From the NCBI GenBank assembly GCA_037074615.1, contig CM073518.1, forward strand, positions 6,324,001-6,388,000: a stretch of 64,000 nucleotides of DNA, read 5' to 3'. Shown piece after piece: positions 10,801-23,670 of this stretch. The stretch comes from Leucaena leucocephala. Lineage: Eukaryota > Streptophyta > Magnoliopsida > Fabales > Fabaceae. Every line of letters starts with the position of its first letter. Position 1 is the first letter of the stretch. The notes beneath the pieces were generated by a model, which was not told the origin of the DNA, ran no database searches, and saw only the letters and a list, made by a program, of their open reading frames with translations. Both the position numbers and the translations under genes were made by a program.

Positions 10801-13800
10801 CCTAAATTCTTGATATTGGCTTTTATGGATCTTTGGCATAGGTGGCGAGTATGACAGTGACAAAAAAATAGAGGAATTGAAACTCCTTTATAGAGCATAT
10901 GTTACGGATGCCTTGTCTGGTGGTCGAATGGAAGGTAACAAGGTAAATGATCACTGCATTCACATATAAATCATGGACTTTTGTACATGTATTTTCTTTA
11001 TAAATCATCTCTGGAAGTTGAATTTGGGCAAGTTTTACTGTTGCATTCCAAAGTGGTTTGATTGAATAATTTTTCTTCAACATTTTAAAGTGCTATAAAG
11101 AAACATTGTCTTACGGGTAGGGGATGCTTTCTTTATTGATAAAATCTCTGAACCTTGACCTTATATATAATGGTCATATTCTTCCTTATAGTTTCTGTTT
11201 TAACATGTCCATCCTATCTTTTGTTTCAGGTTACTTCATTAAATCAGTTAAGAAATATATTTGGGCTGGGCAAACGTGAAGCAGAGACCATTACACTTGA
11301 TGTTACGTCGAAGGCATATCGTAAACGACTTGCACAGGCTGTTTCAGGTGGTGATTTAGAAATGGCTGATAGCAAAGCAACATTCCTTCAAAATCTTTGT
11401 GATGAATTGCACTTTGACCCACAAAAGGCCAGTGAAATTCATGAAGGTAGATTTTCTAGAATACCTGTAATACTACAGCTATATGGAATTTTACAATATG
11501 ACTGCATTATTAAACATATTATATATGCTTGTGAAATATATAAATAACTAGCAAATTTGGCCTGTTCATTGCAAGGGAGATATGAAGTTGTGATATAGAA
11601 ATTAATTATTGATAACATGAAAAGAAATATGGACCCTGAGGTTGGAAACAAATAATGGCTCAAGTTTTGTTACTATTTTGCATGCGAAACAATTATAGTT
11701 CATAATATAGATTTGCATGTTTGTCAGCAGCCAGAACACAAACAGCTAGAAAATATCATCAAAAGAAACATAACATAAAGACAAACAGAATCATTTAGTC
11801 AGATTTCTCCTTCGTAGGCTTGGAAACAGGATATTGGGTGTAGTAATCATTAATTCTTGTGAAGGTCAAGGTCAAATTTTTGCATAAAGTGGTTATTATC
11901 TTTCTTTTGTTATTGTCACTTTATTGTATCAGGATCTAACAATATATTTTATTGTTTTTAAGAAATTTACCGGCAAAAGCTTCAGCAATGTGTAGCTGAT
12001 GGAGAGCTCAGTGAGGAGAATGTTTCTGCCTTGTTGAGGTTGCGTGTGATGCTTTGTGTACCTCAACAGACTGTTGAAGCTGCACACTCAGATATCTGTG
12101 GAAGTTTGTTTGAAAAGGTATTAACTTTTCCTTCTTCCTTCTCTCTGACTTGGTTATATTCACATTTGTAAAAGGACATCTATGTCCTGCTGTGTAAAAG
12201 TGCAATCCATGTTAACTATTTGGCAATATGACTATCTCGTTTGTGATTTGTCTCTCTGAGAGATCAATCTCTTAGGTAGACCCAAAGGGATTTAGGAAAA
12301 AGGACCCTATATCCTTTTTTATATCCAGGGCTTGTTGATATGCCCAGTATAGAGTTTGTATGAGAGCAGAGAGAGATATGCTTGTGGACATGGCGTGATG
12401 ATGATGCACTCATTTAATACTAGCATGGAGATCATGACCCAAGAAAGACGCTGAATTGATTTCCTGGAAGTTATATCTGGTCACTAGCCAAACATATTGC
12501 CATAGCTCCTTCTCATGATAGAATTCGTTAAAGCATTTCTTTCAAGCTGTGTAGTTTTGGATTTGTGGCGTGTTTGAAAATATTGTTAGTATGAACTTTG
12601 AATTTATTCGCTTTTGCCTTATTGCTTTGTTGACATGTATCCACTTGCTATCACATAATCATGTTATCTTTCAATTTCTGCTGGACATGCCTTTCATGTG
12701 GGTTACTTTTTCATGTATTTTGTTCACCAGGTTGTCAAGGAAGCAATTGCATCAGGAGTTGATGGATACGATGCTGAAATCAAGAAATCTGTGAGAAAAG
12801 CAGCACATGGCTTGCGATTAACCAGGGAAACTGCTATGTCTATTGCAAGCAAGGCAGTGAGTATCCATTTGTCAGGAATTTGATGGCCATTAATTTAATT
12901 TTGAATTAGACTTAATGTCCCTGCTATGCTGTTTTTACGATGATACAGGTGAGGAAGATATTTATCAATTATATCAAACGTGCACGAGCAGCTGGAAACC
13001 GTACAGAGTCTGCAAAAGAACTCAAGAAGATGATAGCATTCAATTCCTTGGTTGTGACTGAGTTGGTGGAGGACATCAAAGGAGAGTCTGCTGATACATC
13101 AGTTGATGAATCAAAGGAAGAACCTCTTAATGAGGAAGTGGCACACACTGAAGAAGATGAAGAATGGGAATCTCTTCAGACACTTAAGAAAATAAAACCA
13201 AACAAAGAACTTACTGCGAAGATGGGGAAAACTGGTCAGACTGAAATAACTCTTAAAGACGACCTTCCGGAGAGAGACCGAACTGACCTTTATAAGACTT
13301 ACTTGCTTTTCTGTCTAACTGGTGAGGTGACGCGGATTCCATTTGGTGCTCGGATAACTACAAAGAAGGATGATTCAGAGTATGTTTTTCTAAATCAGCT
13401 TGGCGGGATCCTGGGCTTGAGTGGTAAAGAAATTGTAGAAGTACATCGGAGTCTAGCTGAGCAAGCTTTTAGGCAACAAGCTGAGGTAATCTTGGCTGAT
13501 GGACAGTTGACAAAGGCCAGGGTGGAGCAGCTTAATGATTTGCAGAAGCAAGTAGGATTGCCTGGGGAATTTGCCCAGAAGATAATCAAGAGTATAACCA
13601 CCACAAAAATGGCAGCTGCCATAGAAACTGCAGTAACACAAGGAAGGCTCAGCATAAAGCAAATTAGGGAGCTTAAGGAAGCCAGTGTCGATTTAGACAA
13701 CATGGTGTCAGAGAACTTAAGAGAAACCCTCTTCAAAAAAACTGTGGATGATATTTTCTCATCAGGAACCGGGGAGTTCGACGAGGAGGAAGTATATGAA

Positions 13801-14257
13801 AAAATTCCATCTGATCTCAACATTAATAAGGAGAAAGCAAGACGAGTAGTTCGTGAACTCGCTGAAAGCAGATTATCAAACTCTCTCATTCAGGCAGTGG
13901 CACTATTAAGACAGAGAAACCGTGAAGGAGTGGTAAGTGTTTATGGTCACAATTTCTTGAATTTTCAAATGTGTCTGCGGGTGGGCAGGTGTGATATATC
14001 TCACTCAATTTATGCAGGTTGCCTCAGTCAATGACTTGCTGGCTTGCGACAAAGCAGTACCGGCACAGCCACTCTCGTGGGAAGTGCCAGAGGAGCTTGC
14101 TGATTTGTACACGATATACCTAAAGAAAGATCCAGCTCCTGAAAAGTTGTCTCGCTTGCAGTATCTGTTGGGAATAAATGATTCCACAGCATCTGCCCTT
14201 CGAGAGATGGGGGATAGATTACTTGATGCTAGTGTGGAGGAGAAGTTTATATTCTGA
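7820..14257 (+). CDS. TIC110: TIC110, chloroplast inner-envelope translocon subunit
   Basis: Fifteen exons: 7820-8334, 8716-8775, 8954-9077, 9189-9257, 9350-9448, 9651-9717, 10086-10150, 10269-10363, 10621-10748, 10842-10942, 11230-11446, 11963-12117, 12731-12856, 12949-13932, 14018-14257. All junctions are GT-AG and the phases join to an uninterrupted 1,014-residue protein, close to the ~1,016 residues of Arabidopsis TIC110. The first ~75 residues are a Ser/Pro-rich transit peptide (KRRRFRVSFPR). Two hydrophobic segments follow at about 93-115 and 117-140. The rest is the soluble alpha-helical stromal domain, with stretches such as FLLPWKRVFKVTD, KLLYRAYVTDALSGG and QAVALLRQRNREGVV. TIC110 is a scaffold of the inner-envelope import machinery, binding preproteins and stromal chaperones. 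The start is the first ATG of exon 1. Identification is by strong resemblance along the full length. Confidence 0.96.
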
Positions 14258-15864
14258 GTGTTGTAATAAACAAAATAAGCAAAGGTAGAGAGGCAGCAAG
14301 GCCGATCCATCTGGCCAATTTTTATTTGCAATTTTGTTTAGCGATTAAAAGAAGTGAATAACTTGATTCTTAGAGTAGAGATGAGTGCTGTGTTAGAAAT
14401 TGAATTCCCATATAGCTATAAAATTGTGACGGTTCGTTCAACTTCTGTTGTTTCGCATAACAAAAATTATTCTTTAGGCTACATATGCTTTTCAGTATGC
14501 CAAGAAGTCTAGCTGAGCTTTTATGCGTTCAGTTTACGCGTGACATTTATCGGTTACTATTGACATTTTTCCGATCCAAAAATTTACGATTGATGATTGT
14601 TGTAGTCTTCGAGGAATTTTGGTTATGACTGATGAGGTCATTTTGTTTTAAAGCAAATTTATTATTGTAATTTTGAAAGCAATCGTCATTGCAGAAAATG
14701 CAAGTTTCTGAAGCTGATGGGGTGGGGTAGTGTTGCATCAATAGTAATTGGACTCTATTAACAATCTTTTGTTAACAAAAAAGTTATGATTAATAATTTT
14801 ATTAAATGTTCTTTTTATTCATTTTTTTTAGGATCTATAACATTCTATCTACTTTTCTTACCAGGGACACTAATGGCTTTTCCAATACATTGTTTGAATA
14901 ATCTCAAACGATTCATGCCAATTATTTTTCATATATATATTATAAATTTGTTTATATGGTCATACATCCGTCTCAACATCCTCATCTATGTTACTTTAAG
15001 CTTATGATTTTATTATCTTTTTAAATACCAATATTTACTACTATCTCTGTCTTTAATAATAAGATCTTGTTTATAGTACAAATTATAATATAAACTATGT
15101 CTTATATTAAGGATAAGAGAAATATCATATAATATTATGGGTATTATAATTTTGCTTTTAAGCTTAGAGTGAACAAATAAAAGTTGAAAAATAATAAAAA
15201 GAGGTATAGAAGCATGGGCATAGTTGAGAGTAGTGGGATGTTGGCTAAGTGTAGTCAACGGAGTAGGTAGTTTTGCAGATTCGTTGAAGCCCCAACATAC
15301 CTTTGCTTGCAAATTTTCCAGGTTTCAACTAACCTCAAATTCCCATTTCAAACCACTAAACTTGTCTTGTTGCATACATTATTTCTGTTAAGGGGAAGGT
15401 ATCATTCACTATTTAAGCATATAAGAATATTTATATCAAACAGATCTCTAATAGGAAACATGTATGGTGGGGCCAGTGTAGCGTTACTTTCACTTTTGAA
15501 TGTGGGAAATTCAAATATGCTTCTGGTGACGCATGATTTCATTAGGTGTTCCTTCTTAATACAATTATATCTCTCTTTGCTTTTCCTTTTTTGACAAACT
15601 GGATTAATATGAACCTTTTAGCCTATAAATATAACGTTCGAATTTGGGGACAATTATCATAATTTGTGATGTAGGACACTTGCATGCTGCTAGTGGTTTG
15701 AAACAAACACTGCGAATGTTCTCAAAGTTTGGTGGATTTCCAGAACTTGGCTCCCACGTTACATATCGTTGACTTAATTTGATTCCCTTTTATTCCTTGT
15801 TCACACTCCAAATTTCCTGCTTGCCACGATTCTTTGTAAAATTAGTTATTTAAATTATGAGCCA

Positions 15865-15900
<36 letters not shown>

Positions 15901-17292
15901 TATTTTTCTAAATTGAACATTTAATTTTTAAGTAGAAACGTAACTCATAATGAATTGTTTCCAAGGAGGAGAAGAAGGAGAAAAAGACGGTAGCCTGATG
16001 CATAGGTGAATTAAATAGATTTTAGAGCCAATTAATTTATATGGTGCATAACGTATAACTTAGAATCTAATTAACTTTCGTCACTGATATCACACTCTGC
16101 ATATTAGTATATTGAAATCATCTATCAATAAATAATCACTTGTTGATCTCTCATGCCTTTTCACTCTCCCCACATACAAAAGAAGCTAATTTGTAGAGAA
16201 GCCAAACACAACTTAATTGGCAAAGGTTCTATTGAGGAAAAAGAGAAATGAAATTTGAACACGTCGATCTTAGTTGGAATATATTTATATATCCACTATT
16301 GATCATTAGGCAATATTCTACCATGCGGCAATATTTATAGTTTTATATACCTAAACCTCTCTAATATGCATATATACTGCCAAAACTTGACTTCTTTAAG
16401 CAGGCTAAAAAAATACCTATATATACTTTGTGTATTAACTCTTCTCCATATGCAAAAGGCACCGCTATTGGGGTAGTAGTTTTTTTTATATACAAAAATT
16501 TAGGTAAGTTCGACACCGGTTCTTTACTAAGATCAGGAAATAGCCTCAGGGTTCAGATAGTACTTATAAGATATTTATAAGATCGATATTAAAGAAGTTC
16601 TTACAATAACAGAGAGAATTAAACTTGTGTCATCATGTGACACAAATATACTTTTTACTATTTATGTTAACTCTCATTGCCTATGGGTAGTAGTTACATG
16701 AAAGAGAGAATGCAGAAGTGATATACCTATATAATAATGGCCAATAGCGTCGGTGGCAGTACATGGAACTTACGCAATATATATTATATATAAATAAGTA
16801 AATGCATGCGGTTTAATTTTTTTTTCTAATTCATTTTTTATATGAAATGTTTGGTGCATATATATATATATTAATAATGGAAAGGTATCAAACCAGTTTG
16901 ATTAATTCTCTTTGTGGATAATGATGCGTACATACTGTGGAGTCAATATCCGTCACTTCTCCTGTTTTCTTAAAATATACATATGCTAAGTCACTTAAAA
17001 CTTAAAATACAAATCGTTAATTATATTAAATCGTTCTCTAGATTCATTTCTGTACGTAACAACTAACAATCTAATATGTAAGTCCTAAATATATAAAGAT
17101 CAAATTTGAACCGTAAATGTATGTGGATTTTAATTGTTACATGATCAGAGATTGATCAATACAATTTTTTTAAAGAATCATATGAATAATATTAATAATA
17201 AAATATTCTTGTATTGTATGTATCTACATATACCTAATGTAGTGTTAAGTGGAGAAGAAGGTCCAATATGGAGAGCGCGTGGCTGGTTTCAC
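14258..17292. other. intergenic, 3.0 kb, no gene seen
   Basis: Contains the TIC110 3' end, then AT-rich DNA with a (TA)n run at about 15870-15898 and many short AT repeats. The last few hundred bases are the peroxidase A promoter. Short reading frames here show no recognisable protein. Confidence 0.6.
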
Positions 17293-17300
17293 TATAAATA
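17293..17300 (+). promoter_or_regulatory. TATA box of peroxidase A
   Basis: TATAAATA lies 113 bp before the start codon, in a typical plant core-promoter context. Confidence 0.6.
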
Positions 17301-17405
17301 AAGCCCTGAGAACTATTGTCTTCCTCACAAGTGCAAATAACGCAGATACATTACTTACTTACATTGTTAAGAGTGCAAGTGTTTTTTCTGAATTCTGAGT
17401 CGAAT

Positions 17406-17621
17406 ATGGCAATCTCAGCTTGTTATAGAGCTTTGTTGTGTGAGTTAGTGATGGTGTTTGGGTTGGCCTCTGCTCAGCTCACTTCAAATTTCTACGACAC
17501 TTCTTGCCCCGAAGCTCGCTACATCATCAGATCCGCAGTGGTCAGCGCTGTTTACAAGGAGCATCGCATGGGAGCTTCCTTGCTTCGTCTCCATTTCCAT
17601 GACTGCTTCGTTAATGCAAGC

Positions 17622-17664
<43 letters not shown>

Positions 17665-18912
17665 TTTTCATGCGCATTCAACAAATGAACCTGTGCTGTG
17701 CAGGGATGTGATGCGTCAGTGCTGTTAGATGACACATCGAGCTTCACAGGGGAGAAGACAGCAGCGGCAAATACAAATTCTCTGAGAGGTTTTGAAGTGA
17801 TCGACGACATCAAATCCAAGTTGGAGGCTGCTTGTCCAGGAGTTGTTTCTTGTGCTGATATTGTTGCCGTTGCAGCTCGTGATTCTGTTGTCTCTGTAAG
17901 TTCATATATATATATATATTCATCTCTCTCAACATTGAATATTAACGAGAGTCATATGCATTCAGATTTTTCTGCAGAAAGTTGAATATACTTACGCGTT
18001 GAACTCACTGTTATATGTGTGTGTGTTTTGTCATCAGTTGGGTGGGCCGTCATGGACAGTAGAATTAGGCAGAAGAGACTCAACCACAGCAAGCAAAGAC
18101 GCAGCCACTCAAGACATCCCATCTCCGTTAATGGAACTCAGTGATCTTATTAAATCTTTTTCCAACAAGGGTTTCACAGCCAAGGAAATGGTCACCCTCT
18201 CAGGTAAATTTAGATAATAACTTGTCTATAAGTATTCCTCCACTTTTTAATATAGCACCTAGTTAATTTTTTTATATAGATTAAGATAGCCAAATGTTTA
18301 AGTTAATTATAACTAATATAAGAATTAATTGACTAATTTAGATAGATTAAGGAATATATATGAATTCATTTTGAGGAGTTAGATTTTTGATTTATTTAAT
18401 ATCTTTAATTTTTTTAAAAAAGTCAATTAAATTTTATAATAAAGATTGAAAGAGAATCATGATTAGCTGAAACCTTAATAACGATGCTGAAATTTTGCAT
18501 GCACGTTCATGTACGTACGTATATAGGGGCTCATACAACTGGACAAGCGAGGTGCCTGTTATTCAGAGGTCGGATATACAACGAAACAACCATCGACACA
18601 GACTTTGCAATATCAGTGAAATCAAAGTGTCCCAGCCTTGGCAACGACGACAACCTGTCTCCACTTGATGTGAGCAGCAATGTTTTGTTCGACAACGCTT
18701 ATTACAAGAACCTCGTCAACAACAAAGGCCTTCTTCATTCCGATCAACAGCTCTTCAGTGGTGGCTCCACCGACTCTCAGGTCACATCCTACAGCACCAA
18801 CTCTGCAGCTTTCTTCCAAGACTTTGAGGCTGCCATGGTCAAGATGGGAAACCTTAGACCTTTGACTGGTTCTAGTGGCCAGATTCGCACTAATTGCCGC
18901 AAGGTTAACTAA
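17406..18912 (+). CDS. class III peroxidase A (secreted)
   Basis: Four exons, 17406-17615, 17704-17895, 18038-18203 and 18527-18912, encode 317 residues. A secretion signal ends at ASA before QLTSNFY. The distal haem motif is RLHFHDCFVN (Arg and catalytic His) and the proximal one is GAHTTGQARC, where most relatives have AHTIG. All eight conserved cysteines are present, plus the Ca-site run GCDASVLLDD and the salt-bridge region VVSCADI. These enzymes oxidise phenolics with H2O2, or make reactive oxygen, in the cell wall or vacuole. The exon/intron pattern is the ancestral four-exon form. Intron 1 begins GCAAGC, so it must be a GC-AG intron for the conserved FVN-GCD junction to form. Intron 3 holds a MITE fragment. 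Confidence 0.95.
17621..17664. repeat. (CT)n(CA)n microsatellite
   Basis: A compound dinucleotide run inside intron 1 of peroxidase A, starting five bases after its GC donor. Confidence 0.9.
18240..18450. repeat. Stowaway-like MITE fragment in peroxidase A intron 3
   Basis: The stretch AACTAATATAAGAATTAATT, then TGACTAATTTAGATAGATTA, TGAATTCATTTTGAGGAGTTAG and a T-rich end matches, with changes, the element at 57186-57424. Terminal repeats are not clear. Confidence 0.5.
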
Positions 18913-20469
18913 TCATGATTGGTCTTCGGCAAAACGTGCTCTGTTTAATTTGTTATGTTTGTTATTATATGTACTATCTAGTAATTTCATGTTCAATTTC
19001 TGGCGTTTCTATATATGGATCTAGTTATAATTAAGTAATCAATGATCGTGTAACGTGTTCTCAGGCATGCCCATTTCTCTCAAAACAGAGAGATGGATAT
19101 ATATATGCTGGTCTGGTTTTGAATCCAATTCTAGTAATGATTTGTTTCCCTCGTGAATCTGCTAGCATTCTTACGACACAAGTTTCTACCGCTTTCAGCA
19201 TATATGACGGCGTTCTCAACTTTTCCTTTTCCTTTTCCTTTCCCTATTATGTATATACGATCGTCCATAATCTTTATTACTTCCTTGCCCCCGAGTTAAA
19301 GGAAATTCTTCGCTATACTTATATTATGCGCTCGCAAAAAAACCTAAGCAAAATATTAATATAAAATTAAAGGGACCCTATTCTAATTAATAAGCTCCAA
19401 TATATAGTAAGGACAGTAAAAGAGCATTAGTTGAAAAGATTGCTGAAAGCAAACCGTCTAATTAAATATATTTATATATATAGAAGTTACTAAGTTATAT
19501 GCTCTCTGCAACAAAATTGTTTCCCTTAATTACTCTAGTTTTTTGCAGACGGAGTTACGTATTCTAACAAAGAAAAGGCAAGGATTTCCCAAACTTGGAA
19601 AAATTCAACTGCCTAAGACTGCATCACGCCATGGCATGTGAAGGGCAAAACTCAAAACCTTACAGAAGAACACAGTATTGAATGAAATCTATAAAATATG
19701 GAATAACAGGCTATCAAAACTTGGAAAATTTTGAAATAGTAAATAAATCAATAAATTAACGAGTGCTTTTTTAAGTGAATATATATATAACGGGTGTTTA
19801 TTGATTCATTGAATTTTTCGTGTTACGTTACTATATTTGATCTTAATATATTTAATATACTTTTTCACTTCAACAATAATAGGGGAACAATAATAATCAT
19901 ATGAGCTTTTTTACACATAACACTAATAAACATGACTTAGACATCAATTATCGATATCAATCAATCATCAGTGCTAATCAATTTAATTTCAATATATCCA
20001 TCTATCCATATATATATATATATATTATAGGATCGTCATACGCATTTTAGAATTACAGCTCATGAATACATCCATGGAATGTATGTGACAGCCTGCGACG
20101 TCTACTTAATTGGCGTATGTTTAATTTATTAACGGGATGATTCTTGTCACAGTATATATATACATATATTTACGTTCACACTCACTGATGAATAACGATA
20201 AAAGAAAATAACAATCATTAATATTGAAACAATAACGATTTGCATGATTTTACACGTAAACATAACCAATACTTGTACATGAAAAATTTAACCGGCGACA
20301 CGTAAATTCCACTTGTTGAAACACACAAATCTCGTACATATATAATTAATTACACTTTCCCACTGAATATTAGTATTATTCAACTGACTTCGTCTTGATA
20401 TATTAATTAATTATTAATCTGAACCATTCTTGATACCTTGCATATATATCTGTCCAATAGTTTAATTTA
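18913..20469. other. intergenic between convergent peroxidases A and B
   Basis: Contains the 3' ends of both genes and AT-rich DNA with several TATATA runs. I see no gene or transposon with clear ends. Confidence 0.6.
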
Positions 20470-21644
20470 TTAATTGACTTTTCTGCAATTAACTCTAATC
20501 TCACCCTTGTATCCTGTGAGAGGCTTCAAGTTACCCATCTTAACCATGGAAGCTCCAAAATCTCTGGCAAAAGCATACATGTTTTTACTGTAGAGCTTCA
20601 CCAGTTTGTCACTTTTACCACCATCTCCCCTGAACAGCTCCTGATCGGAATGAAGAAGACCCTTCTTCTTGATCAGAGCACTGTAATAGTTAGTGTCAGC
20701 TCTCGCAGGTGTGAAATCCAAAGGCGCAAGATTGTTGTCTCCTCCGGTTCTGGGACAAGTACTGGTCAAGCTGGCTCGAAAGCCACGGTTTATGTTGGTG
20801 TCATTGTAGAGCCGGTCTCGGAAGGTGGCGCAGCGAGCTTGGCCGATGGTGTGGCCGCCGGAGAGGACAACCAAGTCCTTGAGGTTTAGCCCATGAGACT
20901 TGAAATTAGCGACAAGCTGCGAGAAGCTGAAGAATGGAGGAGGAAGGTTCGTGTTTGCAGCGTCTCTGCTTGCCGTTCTTGCATCCCTTCTTCCTAACAG
21001 TACTTTGTAATCAAACAGTGAGCCTCCCAACTGTAAACAGAATCCAAGTCAAATTAGATTTGAATGAAACTCAAAACCCTAATAATTAATCAGAAATATG
21101 TCAAATAATATATATGGTAGTGTGTGTATATATATATACATACGATAGAGACAGAATCACGAGCTGCCACAGCTAAGATATCAGCACATGAAACGACAGG
21201 GCGTTTGCAAGCTTTGTCGACAGCCGCTTTGATTTCATCGACAACCTCGAAACCTCTGACGGAGTTTATGTTTGGAAAGGCGGTCTTCTCCCCAGTGAAG
21301 GTACGGGTGTCATCTAGCAGAAGTGATCCATCACATCCCTGTGTGCGTATATATATATATATTCCATTAAGTGCTAATTAACATTAAGTTGAAGCTAAGT
21401 GAGAGGAAGGATAAACGACATTGAAATAGCTTACGTTAACGAAGCAATCATGGAAATGCAAACGGAGTAGGGAAGCACCCATGCGTCGTTCACGGTGGAT
21501 TGCACGTTGAACGACAGACCTAATGGTTGGAAGAGCCCGAGGACATATTTTGTCGTAGAAATGAGGAGAGAGCTGAGCATAGCCGCAGGAGGCAAAACCG
21601 AGGATTAGAAGAACAAACACAGATTGAAGATTTAGAGAAGCCAT
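20470..21644 (-). CDS. class III peroxidase B (secreted)
   Basis: Three exons on the minus strand, 21644-21435, 21338-21144 and 21030-20470, give 321 residues. The signal peptide ends at CGYA before QLSPHFY. The distal motif is RLHFHDCFVN. The proximal motif is SGGHTIGQARC, with Gly where the usual motif has Ala. The run before the SCADI motif reads CKRPVVSCADI instead of the usual CPGVVSCADI. The last exon reads straight through the position (after VVLSG) where genes A and C have their third intron, so this copy has lost that intron. The conserved cysteines, the GCDGSLLLDD loop and the terminal NCRKVN are intact, so the gene looks functional. It is convergent with peroxidase A. Confidence 0.94.
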
Positions 21645-21709
21645 TATTGATAGCTTTGAGGCTTTTGAGTTTGTGAGTACGTTGTGATGGATGAGGTTTT
21701 GGAAGTGGG

Positions 21710-21717
21710 TTTAAATA
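21710..21717 (-). promoter_or_regulatory. TATA-like box of peroxidase B
   Basis: On the minus strand TATTTAAA lies about 65 bp before the start codon. Confidence 0.45.
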
Positions 21718-22675
21718 GAAGGGGCAAAGCGTGGCTGAGTAGCTTCATAAATTTATGATAATATAAGTTTACTTGTTGCAGGGATTATGTATTTAATTAT
21801 TGAATCTAAATTATTAAACTAGCATTGACCCAGTTTCTAAGTTGCTTGAGGATGATTCCGTCTTGCTTTTTATAATGTTCCTCTCCTTAGCTTATTGTCG
21901 CTATTCTATGGAGGGATACAGTTATCAAAAATGGAAACTGCCATGGTCGACATCCATTCCCTAAATTAAAACCAAAGGATGGTGATATATACATGATTCA
22001 TATGATGAACATATTTCTCTCTCTCTCTCTCTCTCTCTCTAAAATATCGCCAATTGTTAAAATTCATATCTAGACAAAAGCATTGACAACAAATTTTTAC
22101 CAGTTCAATGATGAAATAATTAATTTTACAAATTTTTAATTTGTTTGATTGATTTTGAGAAGTGAGTAGATCAAAATCACAATTAATACGTTAACCATTT
22201 TTAGTACTATTATTCAAGCCAAATGTCAGAATCTTGGAGGGTGCTTGGAATGTCTTTATTTGTTTGTAAGTAATGATTTAAAATTTTATTTTTTCCCCTT
22301 TAAATAGAGATCATGATTCAAATATTAAGGTGTAATTATTATTTGTTTCTAATAATACATATAATTTAAATATTAAAGATAGTTAAGATTTAAAATAGTG
22401 TTTGAATGATAGTTAAGATTTAAATGATAAAATTGAAAAGGAAAAAAAAGTAATTCTTGCGCATATATATAGATATATAATAAATACATATATATTTCTT
22501 ACTGTGTATTTTTTCTTTTTTCAGTAGAGTCTATGCAATATCCTTAGCAGATAATTAAAAACTAATTATCTAGAAATATAGAGATTACCGATGTGATAGG
22601 TTTTACCTCCCCCAATAAAATCTTTCGTGTATAAATATATCATTCCTCTAATTCTTAATATAAAACTTAATTGAG

Positions 22676-22795
22676 AAATTGATTTTAGTCCTAAATATAA
22701 GACATATTTTCTATATTTATTATTGTTTTCTCAAATGACCCCTATTGATAATCTATCAACAATAATCAAGTAATAAATGGAAGGAGGGAGTTAAG
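22676..22795. repeat. MITE-like fragment
   Basis: The left end TAGTCCTAAATATAAGACA and the right end, reversed, CTCCCTCCTTCCATTTATTAC, recall the CTCCCTCCGTCC ends of Stowaway elements. The left terminus is decayed and the full length is uncertain. Confidence 0.4.
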
Positions 22796-23450
22796 AAATA
22801 TGATTATGGTATTTTAGAAAGAACATATCATATTAACTAATTTTATTAATTTTTTTAATATAATCAAATTAATTTTATATTAAACACCGGAGTACTTTGT
22901 TGGGTTTTCTGGTAGTGATGAATTTTTGTCTTTGGATGTGTAGACTTTGTCTACACCTGAATTCAACAAGGCCCTGACCAAAATAAAAAATAAAAAAGAA
23001 TTTAACAACGAGCTGGCAACCAGCAAAAAACGAGTAAATTCTGTTGACAAAATTGAATAAATGGCATGTTCTGCCCATAGAAAATCCCAGAGGGTTGGGG
23101 GGGGGGGGGGGATGGAAGACGCCTCTTACAAATAATTTTGTAATTTGGTTGCGGGAATAAATTAATGTCAATTTGTTATATGTATATGTAGTCAAATTTT
23201 AAACGTGAACTTTCTACTAATAGTTTGTATATAATATATAACAGTTGCGTGAATAGAATTTAATTTGATTAAAAAGAACAACGAAGATCATGTGGTGTCA
23301 AGAAAATAAAATCCAAAGAGTCAGATGTATGAAATACTAATGTCAATATATTCAGGGGGTTTCGCTTCATGTCGTCCTTCATCTAAACTTCAGATTTCAA
23401 AGAGTCTTCGAAGTATTGAACTCTTATCCATAAATTTAATTAACGAAAAG

Positions 23451-23670
23451 GTGAGACATACGACTATTTAGAGCATGTTTAATTTATGAGAAGTATCACT
23501 TTGTTGCGGTTCCAGTCGCGACACTTGGAGAGACATCCTAACTCTTAGGTGCCTAAGTTTAGACCTGAGGATAATAGACGGCTCGTCCTGCCTGACATTG
23601 GTATCGTCTAAAAAAAATAAAAATTCCGCCCTGCTCTTGGATCGGGGTGAGCCCAATCCTTTTTAAAAAA
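23451..23670 (-). repeat. dispersed ~220-bp repeat, copy 1
   Basis: Reverse-complemented, this reads TAGACGATACCAATGTCAGG, then CAGGACGAGCCGTCTATTA, TCTAAACTTAGGCACCTAAG and CAACAAAGTGATACTTCTC in the same order as the copies at 28680-28905 and 36180-36405. It has no coding capacity and I do not recognise the family. Confidence 0.8.

Noticed and set aside
13395..13889. 164-codon minus-strand ORF
   Set aside because: It lies fully antisense to the large TIC110 exon 14, which has clear homology.
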